From Rhodospirillaceae bacterium (GTDB taxonomy: Bacteria > Pseudomonadota > Alphaproteobacteria > Thalassobaculales > Thalassobaculaceae), in assembly GCA_002730675.1 (NCBI GenBank), contig PCAV01000143.1, positions 1 to 12,179 on the forward strand: a stretch of DNA of 12,179 nucleotides, written 5' to 3'. This document shows positions 1 through 7,466 of the stretch, in pieces. The notes beneath the pieces were generated by a model. The model was not told the origin of the DNA. It worked only from the letters and a program-made list of their open reading frames with translations, and searched no databases. Position 1 is the first letter of the stretch, and each line of letters opens with the position of its first letter. The position numbers and the translations under genes are program-made.

Positions 1-506
1 CTAATGGTGTAGCGGTGGCGATGGGGCTTGATGGTTGCGCGCTAGATGAAGACGATGATGGTCTTAGGGAATTGCGTCTTTTTCATCTGCTTGGGCGACG
101 CCCAGGCTATTCTGGCAATCAGGGTATAACGCATTCAGCCGCTTTGCGGGCAGCTTGTAGGACTGGGCGCGCCGCCCTTGGCCTGCAAGATGGTGGAGTG
201 ATTGATGTTGGAATGCCCGCCGACCTCTTAATCCTTGACCTTGACGGTCTTGACCGCGACACCCTTTTACCTGTGTCCGCCAGAGATCTTTTCTTTGCCC
301 GTGCCACCGCGGCCCACGTTATTGAGGTTTGGGCGTTCGGTCGGCAGGTTGTTCGTGAGGGCCACGTACTCGGCATTGACCTGGACGCCGCCGAGGCATC
401 TCTGCGCGCGGCCTATCGTGCTGGCCTGCCGACAACCGAGCCACTTCGAGCCGTGTGGCAACAGATCGAAGGGGCCATTGGCGAGCATTACCAGGGTTGC
501 TGCTGA
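1..506 (+). CDS. Amidohydrolase-family protein (ATZ/TRZ-like deaminase/hydrolase), C-terminal fragment
   Basis: This is the 3' part of a gene whose frame is open to the left edge; the first full codon is at base 3 and the stop is TGA 504-506. The residues before the first possible start (NGVAVAMGLDG) already belong to the conserved fold, so the GTG at 15 is not a true start. The GLDG segment followed by an acidic run (LDEDDD) and a helix (LRELRLFHLL) matches the last metal/catalytic Asp region of the amidohydrolase superfamily; that Asp codon is 30-32. Further on, the GVIDVGMPADLLILD segment is the usual return to the C-terminal beta-sandwich domain. Family members hydrolyse or deaminate cyclic or guanidino-type substrates with a bound divalent metal. 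The substrate cannot be told because the barrel and most metal ligands lie outside the window. The fragment is markedly richer in G+C than the downstream genes. Confidence 0.8.
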   Translation, partial: NGVAVAMGLDGCALDEDDDGLRELRLFHLLGRRPGYSGNQGITHSAALRAACRTGRAALGLQDGGVIDVGMPADLLILDLDGLDRDTLLPVSARDLFFARATAAHVIEVWAFGRQVVREGHVLGIDLDAAEASLRAAYRAGLPTTEPLRAVWQQIEGAIGEHYQGCC

Positions 507-673
507 TGTGGGCAACTTGGTAGCGACGTGCCAGCAATTGATCGGCGGGTCACCCCCTGATATGAGTAAGTTATTTAAAGGACGCGCTTTTGTCCTCGCT
601 GCAAAAAGGCGCTAGGTCAGTGTCGGCACCAAAAGCCTACAGAATACTTTCTGTCTTAAAACTAATTTTTATC

Positions 674-2752
674 TCAAAAATTTTCGTTTTTGCTGGGATT
701 GCGTCGGCTTTCTTTTTGTGGCCCAACGCGTTTTTTTTCTAAAGTGTTAGACGAAAGAAATTTCTTATGATCCTGTGTGCGCCTAGTGCCTTTCTTTTTC
801 TTATTTTTCTTTCCGAAACCTTTTGTCGGAAGTCTTGTGTCTATTTCTTCTAATTGTTTAATAAATTGATCGAAGTTGTCATCTAATTTCTTTGTATCAA
901 GTTCACTTTTCGAGATATCCTTTGAAGCCGTAGTTTTAGCTTTGCTCTTGGCTTTTTTAACTCTCAAGTTACCCTTAGGTTTAATATCCTCAAGATCTCT
1001 ATTTGGTTTTTCTGCCTCTAGAACAGACTTTTTTTTCGCTTCCTCAAGGCCATGCTCAGTCGTGTCGTTTTTGTAATCTGACAGAGTATTTCTTTGCATG
1101 AGGGAACGTTTTCGTTTTTTGTGCTTTGGCCGTTTTACTGTTGGCGCACCATATATTTCTGGGCGCTCGTCTAACTGGACTACTTCGATTGTTTTTTCTA
1201 GTTTTTTGGAAGAGCCTATCGCTTCATTAAACTTAACAACACATTCTGAGGATAGTTCGATAAAGGTTTTGTCGGCTTGAACTCTTATAGCTCCAATATC
1301 ATTCTTGTTAAGATGGGCTGCTCTACATAACATTGGCAACAGCCATTTTGGTTCAGCGTCATCATTGCTTCCTACAGAGAGGCTATACCAAACACTATTT
1401 TTGAAATTTTGATCCCTCTTTTGTGATTTTGGTGATGGTGCTTCATCCAGTAATTCTTCCGGCGCTGTTTGATTACCCATGTGTTGACGAATAAAAGCTG
1501 TGGCTACCTGCATAGGGGAATGATGCGAGAGAATTTCTTTAGCAAAAGCCCTTTCATCATCAGATATCTCATCTATTAAAGCGGGATCTTCTAGTATCCG
1601 CTCCCGGTCTCTTTTTAGAATGTCTTCTGCTGAAGGGGGACGGATCCATTGGGCATCGATATTAGCTCTTTCTAGCAGACGTTCGATAAATCGCCGACTT
1701 TGATAAGGAACAACTAAAACGCTGGTTCCCTTTTTCCCTGCACGCCCCGTCCTTCCGCTGCGATGAAGCAGCGATTCGTGGTTTTTAGGCAGGTCTGCAT
1801 GGATTACAAGTTGCAGGTCTTGAATATCAATGCCGCGTGCAGCAACATCAGTCGCGATACATATTCGAGCTCGTCCACTGCGAATAGAGCTGAGGGCGTG
1901 TGTTCTCTGTTCTTGACTCAATTCGCCCGATAATGCGACTACCGAGAAACCTCTATTAGCAAATCGGCTTGTCATATGATTAACCATAGCTCGGGTACCG
2001 CAAAAAACTAACGCCGTTTTAGCATCACTGAACCTGAGAATATTTATAATTGCATTTTCTTTATCGTTGGGGGCAATTGTTATCGCCTGATATTCTATAT
2101 CATGATGTTGTTCCCGCTCATTTTGAGTACTTATTTGAACAGCATTTTTTTGATAGTTCTTCGCTAGATTGATGATTGTTTTGGGTAAGGTGGCTGAAAA
2201 TAAAAGGGTCTGCCGATCTTTTGGCGATGTTTTTAAAATGAACTCAAGGTCATCTTTAAAACCAAGGTCTAGCATCTCGTCAGCCTCATCTAACACTAAC
2301 ACTTTTAATTGGCTTACATCCAACGAATTTCTCTCAATATGATCACGGAGTCTCCCTGGCGTTCCAACAATAATATGTGCTCCGCGTTCTAACGCTCGTC
2401 GTTCATTACGCATGTCCATACCACCTACGCAGGATGCAATTTGTGCTTTTGTAAGTTTATACAACCACTGAAGTTCGGCTTTAACTTGAATTGCAAGCTC
2501 TCGTGTGGGTGTAACAATTAAAGCGACTGGGAACTCTGGGTGAGCAAACTGTTTATCTAAACCTAGCGTTGTAGATGCGATCGCGAGCCCAAAAGCAACT
2601 GTTTTTCCGGAGCCCGTTTGAGCAGAAACGAGAGCGTCAGCACCACCTAATTTAGATGTTACTACGGCCTTCTGAACAGGGGTGAGTGATAAATATTTTT
2701 GATCCTGCAACGCTTTACGCAACGCAGGGACTACGTCATCAAATTCTGTCAT
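674..2752 (-). CDS. DEAD-box ATP-dependent RNA helicase with DbpA-type RNA-binding domain and basic tail
   Basis: This 692-residue protein is an ATP-dependent RNA helicase that should act on structured RNA, for example in ribosome assembly or cold-shock mRNA unwinding. The whole motif set is visible in order: Q-motif region TPVQ (24-27), motif I AQTGSGKT (44-51), Ia PTREL (82-86), TPGR (131-134), motif II DEAD (155-158), III SAT (186-188), IV VFCGTR (249-254), V ARGID (305-309) and VI HRSGRTGRAG (330-339). Residues about 452-530 resemble the DbpA C-terminal RNA-binding domain (VWYSLSVG, then DIGAIRV). That arrangement is typical of DeaD/CsdA-like helicases rather than RhlE. From about 540 to the end the protein is a lysine/arginine-rich, probably disordered tail. 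The start is the first ATG; no strong Shine-Dalgarno sequence is seen. It follows the MATE gene on the same strand after 163 bases and is probably transcribed on its own. The exact orthologue (deaD, csdA or other) is not certain. Confidence 0.93.
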   Translation of the reverse strand: MTEFDDVVPALRKALQDQKYLSLTPVQKAVVTSKLGGADALVSAQTGSGKTVAFGLAIASTTLGLDKQFAHPEFPVALIVTPTRELAIQVKAELQWLYKLTKAQIASCVGGMDMRNERRALERGAHIIVGTPGRLRDHIERNSLDVSQLKVLVLDEADEMLDLGFKDDLEFILKTSPKDRQTLLFSATLPKTIINLAKNYQKNAVQISTQNEREQHHDIEYQAITIAPNDKENAIINILRFSDAKTALVFCGTRAMVNHMTSRFANRGFSVVALSGELSQEQRTHALSSIRSGRARICIATDVAARGIDIQDLQLVIHADLPKNHESLLHRSGRTGRAGKKGTSVLVVPYQSRRFIERLLERANIDAQWIRPPSAEDILKRDRERILEDPALIDEISDDERAFAKEILSHHSPMQVATAFIRQHMGNQTAPEELLDEAPSPKSQKRDQNFKNSVWYSLSVGSNDDAEPKWLLPMLCRAAHLNKNDIGAIRVQADKTFIELSSECVVKFNEAIGSSKKLEKTIEVVQLDERPEIYGAPTVKRPKHKKRKRSLMQRNTLSDYKNDTTEHGLEEAKKKSVLEAEKPNRDLEDIKPKGNLRVKKAKSKAKTTASKDISKSELDTKKLDDNFDQFIKQLEEIDTRLPTKGFGKKNKKKKGTRRTQDHKKFLSSNTLEKKRVGPQKESRRNPSKNENF

Positions 2753-2915
2753 TTTAAATCTTTCGGAGTCTAAACGTCAGTCGCAAAAGAACCATGGCGA
2801 TGTTTCATCTCGAATTGAGATTAAGGCCTTTAACCGACGACGTCGGCAACCTCGAATGTTTTTATCAGTTTGTATATATATAGTCGAGTAAACATGAAAA
2901 AAACGCCCCCATAAA

Positions 2916-4262
2916 TCAAATAAACTTCCTCCAAGGAGAGGAATAGAGACACAAAAACTGCCCTATACCAGTAACAAGCAAACCGATACTTACTCCACAG
3001 AAAAGCCATTTTATTTCAAGTTGAAATAAAACAACCAAAGTACAAATTATAGAGACTACCAAGAGACGGGTAATATTTACTAAAACAGGGAAAATCATTT
3101 TGCCTGTCCCCTGGCTTGCAAAATACAAACTCATACCACCGGCAAAGAACCCATAGAATGGTCCCACAATAGTCAAGTAGGACGAAGCAAAAACAACTGC
3201 GGTGCCCGGATCAATAAATAAGTCAGTCCATAACCATGGCATTAAAGCAACGATAACTCCCAAAACACCAGTTGTAGAAAAAGTAACAAAGGCACCTGCT
3301 TTCGCGATTTTCCTGGCTCTATTAAACTGACCTGCACCAATATTGGTTCCAACCGATGCAGTCAATGCGGCACCAATTCCAAATGCTATAGGTACAAGCA
3401 TTAACTCAAGGCGACTGCCCAACCCATACCCCGCGAGAGCATCAACCCCAAATTCAGAAACAAAGCCAGTAATGATAACCACGTTCAAAGCTATAGTAAT
3501 GCTGTTTATAAGACCTAGTCCCCCTACCCTTAGAATATTAGAGATTGAGTTCCAATCAATGAAGCAAGTGTGAAAACGCAGTATTGAATTAGACACAATT
3601 ATTTTTCGTATTAAAAAGAGAGCCGCGAAAGCGTGGCATGTAATCATTGCAGCAGCGGGACCGGCAACACCGAGATCCAAAATGCCACCAAAACCGGAGG
3701 TGAAAAGTCCGGATAAAATGATCTGAAAAAATCCAGCTATAATAATCGCTTTTGCAGGCGCGTAGGTATCACCAAACCCTCTAATAATCGACGACAAAAC
3801 AAAGAAAAGCCATGTTAATATTGCTCCTCCAAACCCAATCTCTGCATATTTTATGGCACCATCTATAACTTCTTTGGAGTCACTCAATAACCCGAAAACT
3901 TCGTAAGGAAAGAACCCTAAAATCACAGTATAAATAAGAGAAACAAACGCTCCAATTAGCAGCCCGTTGAAGGCAATTATTTGTGCGGAACGAGAATTTT
4001 TACTTCCTTTCGCGCGGGCAATAGCTGAGGTAATACCACCACCGATAGCGCCGCCTGCCATCATCTGCATTAAAGCCTGAAATGGAAAAACTAAAGCTAA
4101 ACTCGCTAGAGCCTGATTGCCGAGGCGGCCAACAAACCACACATCAAAAAATGCAACCGCAGTCATCATAGCGACGCCAGCAACGTTAGGTGTGGCGAGT
4201 TTCCATAAAACAGTTGGAACCGGAGCCGTTAATAATAATTCTGTTTTATGGTCCATTGACAT
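2916..4262 (-). CDS. MATE-family multidrug/metabolite efflux transporter
   Basis: This 448-residue polytopic inner-membrane protein has the usual MATE length (about 440-460) and two homologous halves. The first half carries the family signature around residues 40-48 (DVWFVGRLG), a RGFGDTYAP segment (161-169) at the end of a helix, and LGVAGPAAA (197-205). The second half repeats the pattern, with GYGLGSRLE and later SVGTNIGAGQ. MATE proteins export cationic drugs or metabolites in exchange for Na+ or H+; neither the substrate nor the coupling ion can be read from this sequence. The ATG at 4262 is followed two codons later by another ATG (4256). Neither has an obvious Shine-Dalgarno sequence, so the start could be either. 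The gene is divergent from the aldolase at 4589 and shares its AT-rich intergenic region. It is probably monocistronic, since 163 bases separate it from the helicase. Confidence 0.93.
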   Translation of the reverse strand: MSMDHKTELLLTAPVPTVLWKLATPNVAGVAMMTAVAFFDVWFVGRLGNQALASLALVFPFQALMQMMAGGAIGGGITSAIARAKGSKNSRSAQIIAFNGLLIGAFVSLIYTVILGFFPYEVFGLLSDSKEVIDGAIKYAEIGFGGAILTWLFFVLSSIIRGFGDTYAPAKAIIIAGFFQIILSGLFTSGFGGILDLGVAGPAAAMITCHAFAALFLIRKIIVSNSILRFHTCFIDWNSISNILRVGGLGLINSITIALNVVIITGFVSEFGVDALAGYGLGSRLELMLVPIAFGIGAALTASVGTNIGAGQFNRARKIAKAGAFVTFSTTGVLGVIVALMPWLWTDLFIDPGTAVVFASSYLTIVGPFYGFFAGGMSLYFASQGTGKMIFPVLVNITRLLVVSIICTLVVLFQLEIKWLFCGVSIGLLVTGIGQFLCLYSSPWRKFI

Positions 4263-4321
4263 TGTTTTGAGTCGGGATTTTTTTTCGGACGTAGGCGCAG
4301 AGGTTTAATCTTAAATATTAA

Positions 4322-4327
4322 ATTATA
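4322..4327 (-). promoter_or_regulatory. Candidate -10 box (TATAAT) for the MATE gene
   Basis: On the minus strand this reads TATAAT, an exact -10 consensus, about 60 bases upstream of the MATE start. No good -35 hexamer stands 16-18 bases upstream of it. The call rests on the hexamer, the position and the AT-rich surroundings only. Confidence 0.3.
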
Positions 4328-4517
4328 CTTTCACTTTTTTAGTAACGACCTTCAGTAAATAACAAAATGGCGAAAGCATTATTCATCGGAAGTTGCTCCA
4401 AATGCATAACCTGGCGGGAAGTTAAAACAGTTCAATTAAAGTAAACTTATCTAAAGCAAACTCCCATCAGATATTTTCTAAGACAAATAAACAGACTTGT
4501 AAAAAACCTTATTATAT

Positions 4518-4537
4518 GTTGTTCGTAAAATAACAAC
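4518..4537. promoter_or_regulatory. Inverted repeat, possible operator upstream of the aldolase gene
   Basis: GTTGTT (4518-4523) and AACAAC (4532-4537) form perfect 6-bp arms around an 8-base AT-rich spacer, 51 bases before the proposed TTG start. The size and position would suit the operator of a dimeric regulator of the GntR, LysR or similar type, but no regulator gene is in the window. A chance repeat in AT-rich DNA is the main alternative. Confidence 0.3.
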
Positions 4538-4588
4538 TAAAACTTACAATTCATGAAACCGGCCACATCGTGGAATTGGAGGATTATT

Positions 4589-5470
4589 TTGAGTGAATTA
4601 AAAGGAATTATTGCCCCCTTCACAACTCCGTTTAAGGAAAGTGGTGAAATTAACTTTGATTTGGTTAAACCACAAGTGGACTGGCTGCTTGAGAACGGCG
4701 TTCATGGTTTAGCCGCTGGCGGCAGTACCGGGGAGGGTCATGCGCTAGAACGGGACGAATATAAAACACTAATGGAAGAAACCTCAAAAGCCATCAATAA
4801 CCGCGTGCCTTTAGTTGCGGGTATTATTGCAAACTCAACGGCTGAGGTGATCGCACGCGGAAAATCAATTAAACACTTGGACGTGGCGGCCCTTCAAATC
4901 ACACCCCCCAATTATTTATTCAAGCCAGACGACGATGCCATGGTCGAGCATTTCAGGGAAATCCATGCAGCATGTGATATTCCAATACTGATCTATAACG
5001 TAGTTCCTTGGTGTTATTTATCGCCCGAATTATTGCTGAGGATAATGGACGAGGTAAGTGGCGTTCTAGGTGTCAAGCAAAGTGCTGGTGACATGAAGTT
5101 GTTCGCTAACCTTGTTCGTCAGGCAAAGCCAGAAAATCAAATTTTCAGTGCTGTCGATGCAATGTTGTATTCTTCGTATACTTTGGGTGCACCAGGTGCA
5201 ATTGCTGCCATTTTAACGGCAGCTCCCGGTCCATCTGTGCGCTTATGGAATGCGGTTATTGATAAAGATTGGGACACAGCACTAGATTTGCACGAGCGCT
5301 TAATGCCACTTTGGGATGCCATCGGCGTCGACAACATGCCCTCACTTTGCAAATACGCACAACAACTCCAAGGCCTAGATGCCGGCGTTGCTAGACGGCC
5401 CACGTCACCTGCCACAGAGGAGCAAAAACAACTAGTACGTAGCGCATTAAATAACTTAGATTTAATTTGA
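4589..5470 (+). CDS. Dihydrodipicolinate synthase/N-acetylneuraminate lyase family aldolase
   Basis: This is a class I (Schiff-base) TIM-barrel aldolase/dehydratase of the DapA/NanA superfamily, 293 residues from the TTG at 4589, a typical family length. A strong GGAGGA (4578-4583) sits 5 bases before that TTG, and the protein then begins LSELKGIIAPFTTPF, which is where the family normally starts. The upstream ATG at 4553 would add 12 unrelated residues. Counting from TTG, the carboxylate-binding loop GSTGE is at 45-49, the catalytic Tyr at 136 (IYNVVPW) and the Schiff-base Lys at 163 (GVKQSAGD). True DapA has an Arg five residues after the Tyr, which binds a substrate carboxylate; here that position is Trp. 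It is therefore probably not lysine-pathway DapA but a relative acting on another 2-oxo acid (pyruvate-releasing aldolase or dehydratase). It stands alone, divergent from MATE. The substrate is unknown. Confidence 0.88.
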   Translation: MSELKGIIAPFTTPFKESGEINFDLVKPQVDWLLENGVHGLAAGGSTGEGHALERDEYKTLMEETSKAINNRVPLVAGIIANSTAEVIARGKSIKHLDVAALQITPPNYLFKPDDDAMVEHFREIHAACDIPILIYNVVPWCYLSPELLLRIMDEVSGVLGVKQSAGDMKLFANLVRQAKPENQIFSAVDAMLYSSYTLGAPGAIAAILTAAPGPSVRLWNAVIDKDWDTALDLHERLMPLWDAIGVDNMPSLCKYAQQLQGLDAGVARRPTSPATEEQKQLVRSALNNLDLI

Positions 5471-5482
5471 TCTGCCAGTTTA

Positions 5483-5522
5483 CAGGGCCGGATATAGGCC
5501 CTGCTTCTACAAAGTAGCAAGC
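5483..5522. terminator. Possible terminator hairpins between convergent genes
   Basis: Just after the aldolase stop, CAGGGCC (5483-5489) pairs perfectly with GGCCCTG (5497-5503) around a 7-base loop. A second, weaker stem follows: GCTTCTAC (5503-5510) with GTAGCAAGC (5514-5522), one base bulged. The region separates two converging transcription units, so a bidirectional terminator is plausible. There is no clear U-tract after either stem, which lowers confidence. Confidence 0.4.
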
Positions 5523-5567
5523 ATCAATGCAACGATCTTGCAGCTATTGCATTGACCCGCTGCCGGT

Positions 5568-6071
5568 TCACACTTTCCTCGCCGGTGGTGGAGTTTGTGG
5601 CAGCTTCATGGGAGGTATTGGGGGTGGAATAATCTCTACCGACAGGTCACCCCAATCCTGCAAGCTGCGCTTTGAGAACGGATCTCGCATCTCTACCTTT
5701 CCGTCTTGTTTAACAGCTTCTTCCAAAACCTTCTCAAGTTTCTCAGCTGCTTTGACATTCCAAGGGGCCACGTACGCGCGTGGCTCGCGGCTACCCGGTA
5801 GTCGAAGCCAAAGGTAGATCGCTTTGCCCTCGTGCAAGCTCACCGAAAGCACTTCAGCCTTTCCACGCTCGCGTTCATACCATTCAAAGGCAACTGGTTT
5901 AGGCTTTGAAAGTAACTCTGTGAATTGGAAATAAACCGTGGGCAGAAATAAAACTGCGGCAAAGCAGGCAATTACACGAACTCGCGTTGGCCGTGGAGCC
6001 CAGATCGCCAACATAGCCAAGCTAACAGCAGTAGCACCGGCAGCCAGAAACATGAAAAACAAGATATCCAT
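5568..6071 (-). CDS. Two-span membrane protein with proline-rich C-terminus, third gene of ExbB-like operon
   Basis: The family is not recognised. From the ATG at 6071 the protein has 167 residues. Two hydrophobic spans (about 2-25 and 31-54) are followed by a soluble domain of mixed charge (about 60-148) with a probable helix (VKAAEKLEKVLEEAVKQ, 106-122). It ends in a proline-rich tail (IIPPPIPPMKLPQTPPP). The ATG at 6071 is preferred to a further upstream start because it lies four bases after the stop of the preceding gene. A GAGGAG formed by that gene's last two sense codons serves as its Shine-Dalgarno sequence, seven bases away. The tight spacing implies translational coupling and joint work with the two upstream membrane proteins. 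The proline-rich end could reach partner proteins, as in TonB-like systems, but no TonB signature is present and that idea is only a guess. Confidence 0.75.
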   Translation of the reverse strand: MDILFFMFLAAGATAVSLAMLAIWAPRPTRVRVIACFAAVLFLPTVYFQFTELLSKPKPVAFEWYERERGKAEVLSVSLHEGKAIYLWLRLPGSREPRAYVAPWNVKAAEKLEKVLEEAVKQDGKVEMRDPFSKRSLQDWGDLSVEIIPPPIPPMKLPQTPPPARKV

Positions 6072-6075
6072 TACG

Positions 6076-6672
6076 CTACTCCTCAGTAACCATACGTCGG
6101 CTAAGCTTATTGACGCTATCAGGCACAAGGTTGCCCTCTTGGTCAAGACGAAACCGGAAGGCTGTTACCTCCTGCCCTTGGCGAACTAAATCAATATTGG
6201 TTGTAAGAATTTGACGGGCAGCTTCCAGCTGTGTTCGAACACTAACCACGACAGTTGCAGTGACTATCGTGCCAATCGGCAGCGGTCCATATTGATGCAC
6301 GTTTACGATATACTCACCAGCAGGGATCCCTCGACTGTAACTGATCTCGTAATTCTCATTGGTGACGTCAGCTTCTGAACCAAGGTCGTCGCGCAAAAGA
6401 TTGAATGTCTCACCACCCATATTCCAGAAGCCTATCGGCGCCTCCCGAGGTGCTTTAACCCAAAGGTCAACGTCAAAGGGCTTGTTGCTCGGCCAGTGCA
6501 GTTCGACAATCACGTTGCCAGGTGCCTTATGGTCCTGCGTTTCCACTTCAGTCGGCTTTATGTGCGGCAGCATGATGATTACCATGGCCACAAACCCAAT
6601 CAAAGCAAGGAGGATAACATCGCGAAAAACGGTACCCCAATTATCTTCATCGAGTTCGTCAAGCTGATGCAC
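6076..6672 (-). CDS. Single-span periplasmic protein with ExbD/TolR-like membrane helix
   Basis: This 198-residue protein starts at GTG 6672, inside the last 14 bases of the ExbB-like gene, with GGAG six bases upstream. An acidic cytoplasmic N-terminus (DELDEDNWG) leads into one membrane helix (about 18-37). The helix entry FRDVILLALIGF lines up by eye with ExbD FIDVMLVLLIIF, placing Asp18 where ExbD and TolR have their proton-carrying Asp. After the span comes a periplasmic domain (about 50-198) unlike the usual ExbD/TolR domain. It includes NVIVELHW, FDVDLWVKAP, a Gly/Asn-containing NLLRDDLG stretch, YSRGIPAGEYIVNVHQYG and a beta-strand-like region. That part recalls DUF2135/YfaP-like beta-sandwich domains, but only loosely. 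The inferred role is the second subunit of a proton-driven energiser with the upstream gene product. The membrane assignment is firm; the ExbD relation is inference. Confidence 0.75.
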   Translation of the reverse strand: MHQLDELDEDNWGTVFRDVILLALIGFVAMVIIMLPHIKPTEVETQDHKAPGNVIVELHWPSNKPFDVDLWVKAPREAPIGFWNMGGETFNLLRDDLGSEADVTNENYEISYSRGIPAGEYIVNVHQYGPLPIGTIVTATVVVSVRTQLEAARQILTTNIDLVRQGQEVTAFRFRLDQEGNLVPDSVNKLSRRMVTEE

Positions 6673-7285
6673 GTCGTTCTCCGAGCCCGATAACCTCGGC
6701 TATCAAGGTAACCGTACCAGTCGTCAAAATACGATAGTTTACTGTCAACCAAAGATACAATGTTGCACCAACCAACGTGGTGTTAAGAGCGACAGACATT
6801 CCATCAATCAAAGTAGCTATCACACCGGCGACGTTCTCCGCATCAGACGCAGCATTCGGATCGACCGCCGAGAGCGCAATAATAAACCCAATAACGGTAC
6901 CTATTAAGCCCAGAAAAATCAGGGCATTGGCAATGTGACGGACAGATACGATGCGGTCGGTCAATTCTAAGCGGAGAGAACCAGCCTGTAGAGCGCGGCT
7001 TTGTGAATCTGACTTCTTTACATGATCGAGATAAAGAACCACGGGGTTATTCGAGGGCAAATCTCCCTCGTTTAACCCATTCAATTCAAGGGTTAAACGC
7101 CAAATCTTCCATCCGCAAGCGGCAAGACCGTAAAGAAATACAGCCAAAATGATCAGTGTTAGTTCTACCAAGCGGGCGCTTATCATGGCATCAAGCCAGC
7201 CCTGACCATAAACGGCCAGTGCCAGGGACGTAAAAAAAGCGTTTAGAACAATGAAACGGGTTAATAATAAATATTTGAACTGCAT
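6659..7285 (-). CDS. MotA/TolQ/ExbB-like proton channel family protein
   Basis: This 208-residue inner-membrane protein is the first gene of a three-gene operon. The ATG at 7285 is chosen because GAGG lies six bases before it; an in-frame upstream ATG at 7312 would add nine residues. Hydrophobic spans lie at about 4-25, 39-60, 118-141 and 163-185. The third and fourth carry the family pattern: FLGLIGTVIGFIIALSAV, then a DGMSVALNTTLVGA segment, corresponding to the GLLGTV and AL.TT..GL motifs of ExbB/TolQ/MotA. Members form pentameric proton channels that convert proton-motive force into work on a periplasmic partner, together with an ExbD/TolR/MotB-type subunit. It has four predicted spans and a short loop, so it is neither a classic MotA nor a clear TolQ. 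The next gene overlaps its end by 14 bases, indicating co-translation. Its specific partner process is unknown. Confidence 0.83.
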   Translation of the reverse strand: MQFKYLLLTRFIVLNAFFTSLALAVYGQGWLDAMISARLVELTLIILAVFLYGLAACGWKIWRLTLELNGLNEGDLPSNNPVVLYLDHVKKSDSQSRALQAGSLRLELTDRIVSVRHIANALIFLGLIGTVIGFIIALSAVDPNAASDAENVAGVIATLIDGMSVALNTTLVGATLYLWLTVNYRILTTGTVTLIAEVIGLGERRASA

Positions 7286-7317
7286 AAAGAGCCTCGCATT
7301 TCTCAGCAGCACAGCAA

Positions 7318-7347
7318 ACGATACTGTGTCACTCTAGTAAAACTCAA
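7318..7347 (-). promoter_or_regulatory. Weak candidate promoter of the ExbB-like operon
   Basis: On the minus strand TTGAGT (7347-7342) and TATCGT (7323-7318) are separated by 18 bases and lie about 33 bases upstream of the proposed first start. Both hexamers deviate from consensus, so this is a weak call based on position. Confidence 0.25.
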
Positions 7348-7466
7348 GACAATTAATCGTTTAAACTCGGAAGCCAATTTCCATATCTTTGGATTAAGAT
7401 GCTATGTCATCGTTAACTTTAGCTCTAAGTTTTAAGTGAACTCTCTAACCGTCAGGGTGTCACTAT

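Larger units (their letters stand above)
4263..4588. other. Divergent intergenic region between MATE and aldolase genes
   Basis: This AT-rich stretch of about 326 bases must hold the promoters of both divergent genes. It contains a minus-strand TATAAT (4322-4327), a 6-bp inverted repeat (4518-4537) and the aldolase Shine-Dalgarno sequence (4578-4583). No convincing complete plus-strand promoter with correct spacing was found, and no RNA gene or riboswitch-like structure was recognised. The in-frame ATG at 4553 lies here but is judged not to be the start of the aldolase. Confidence 0.6.

Noticed and set aside
235..615. 126-codon open frame on the + strand overlapping the amidohydrolase end
   Set aside because: It is out of frame with a clear conserved protein, has Pro/Arg-rich shadow composition, and resembles no known domain.
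639..654. ACAGA...TCTGT hairpin downstream of the helicase stop
   Set aside because: Five base pairs and no downstream U-tract on the helicase strand; likely chance.
2834..2846. CCGAC-GAC-GTCGG palindrome between the MATE and helicase genes
   Set aside because: It is short, stands as a single copy, and is not positioned relative to a clear promoter or U-tract. It could be an operator or attenuator stem but nothing supports that.
5137..5520. 127-codon open frame antisense to the aldolase
   Set aside because: It lies almost wholly opposite a well-supported family gene and shows no recognisable protein features.
6072..6146. Upstream extension of the third operon gene (25 more residues)
   Set aside because: It overlaps the coding end of the preceding gene, while the ATG at 6071 has a well-placed Shine-Dalgarno sequence and starts directly at the first membrane span.
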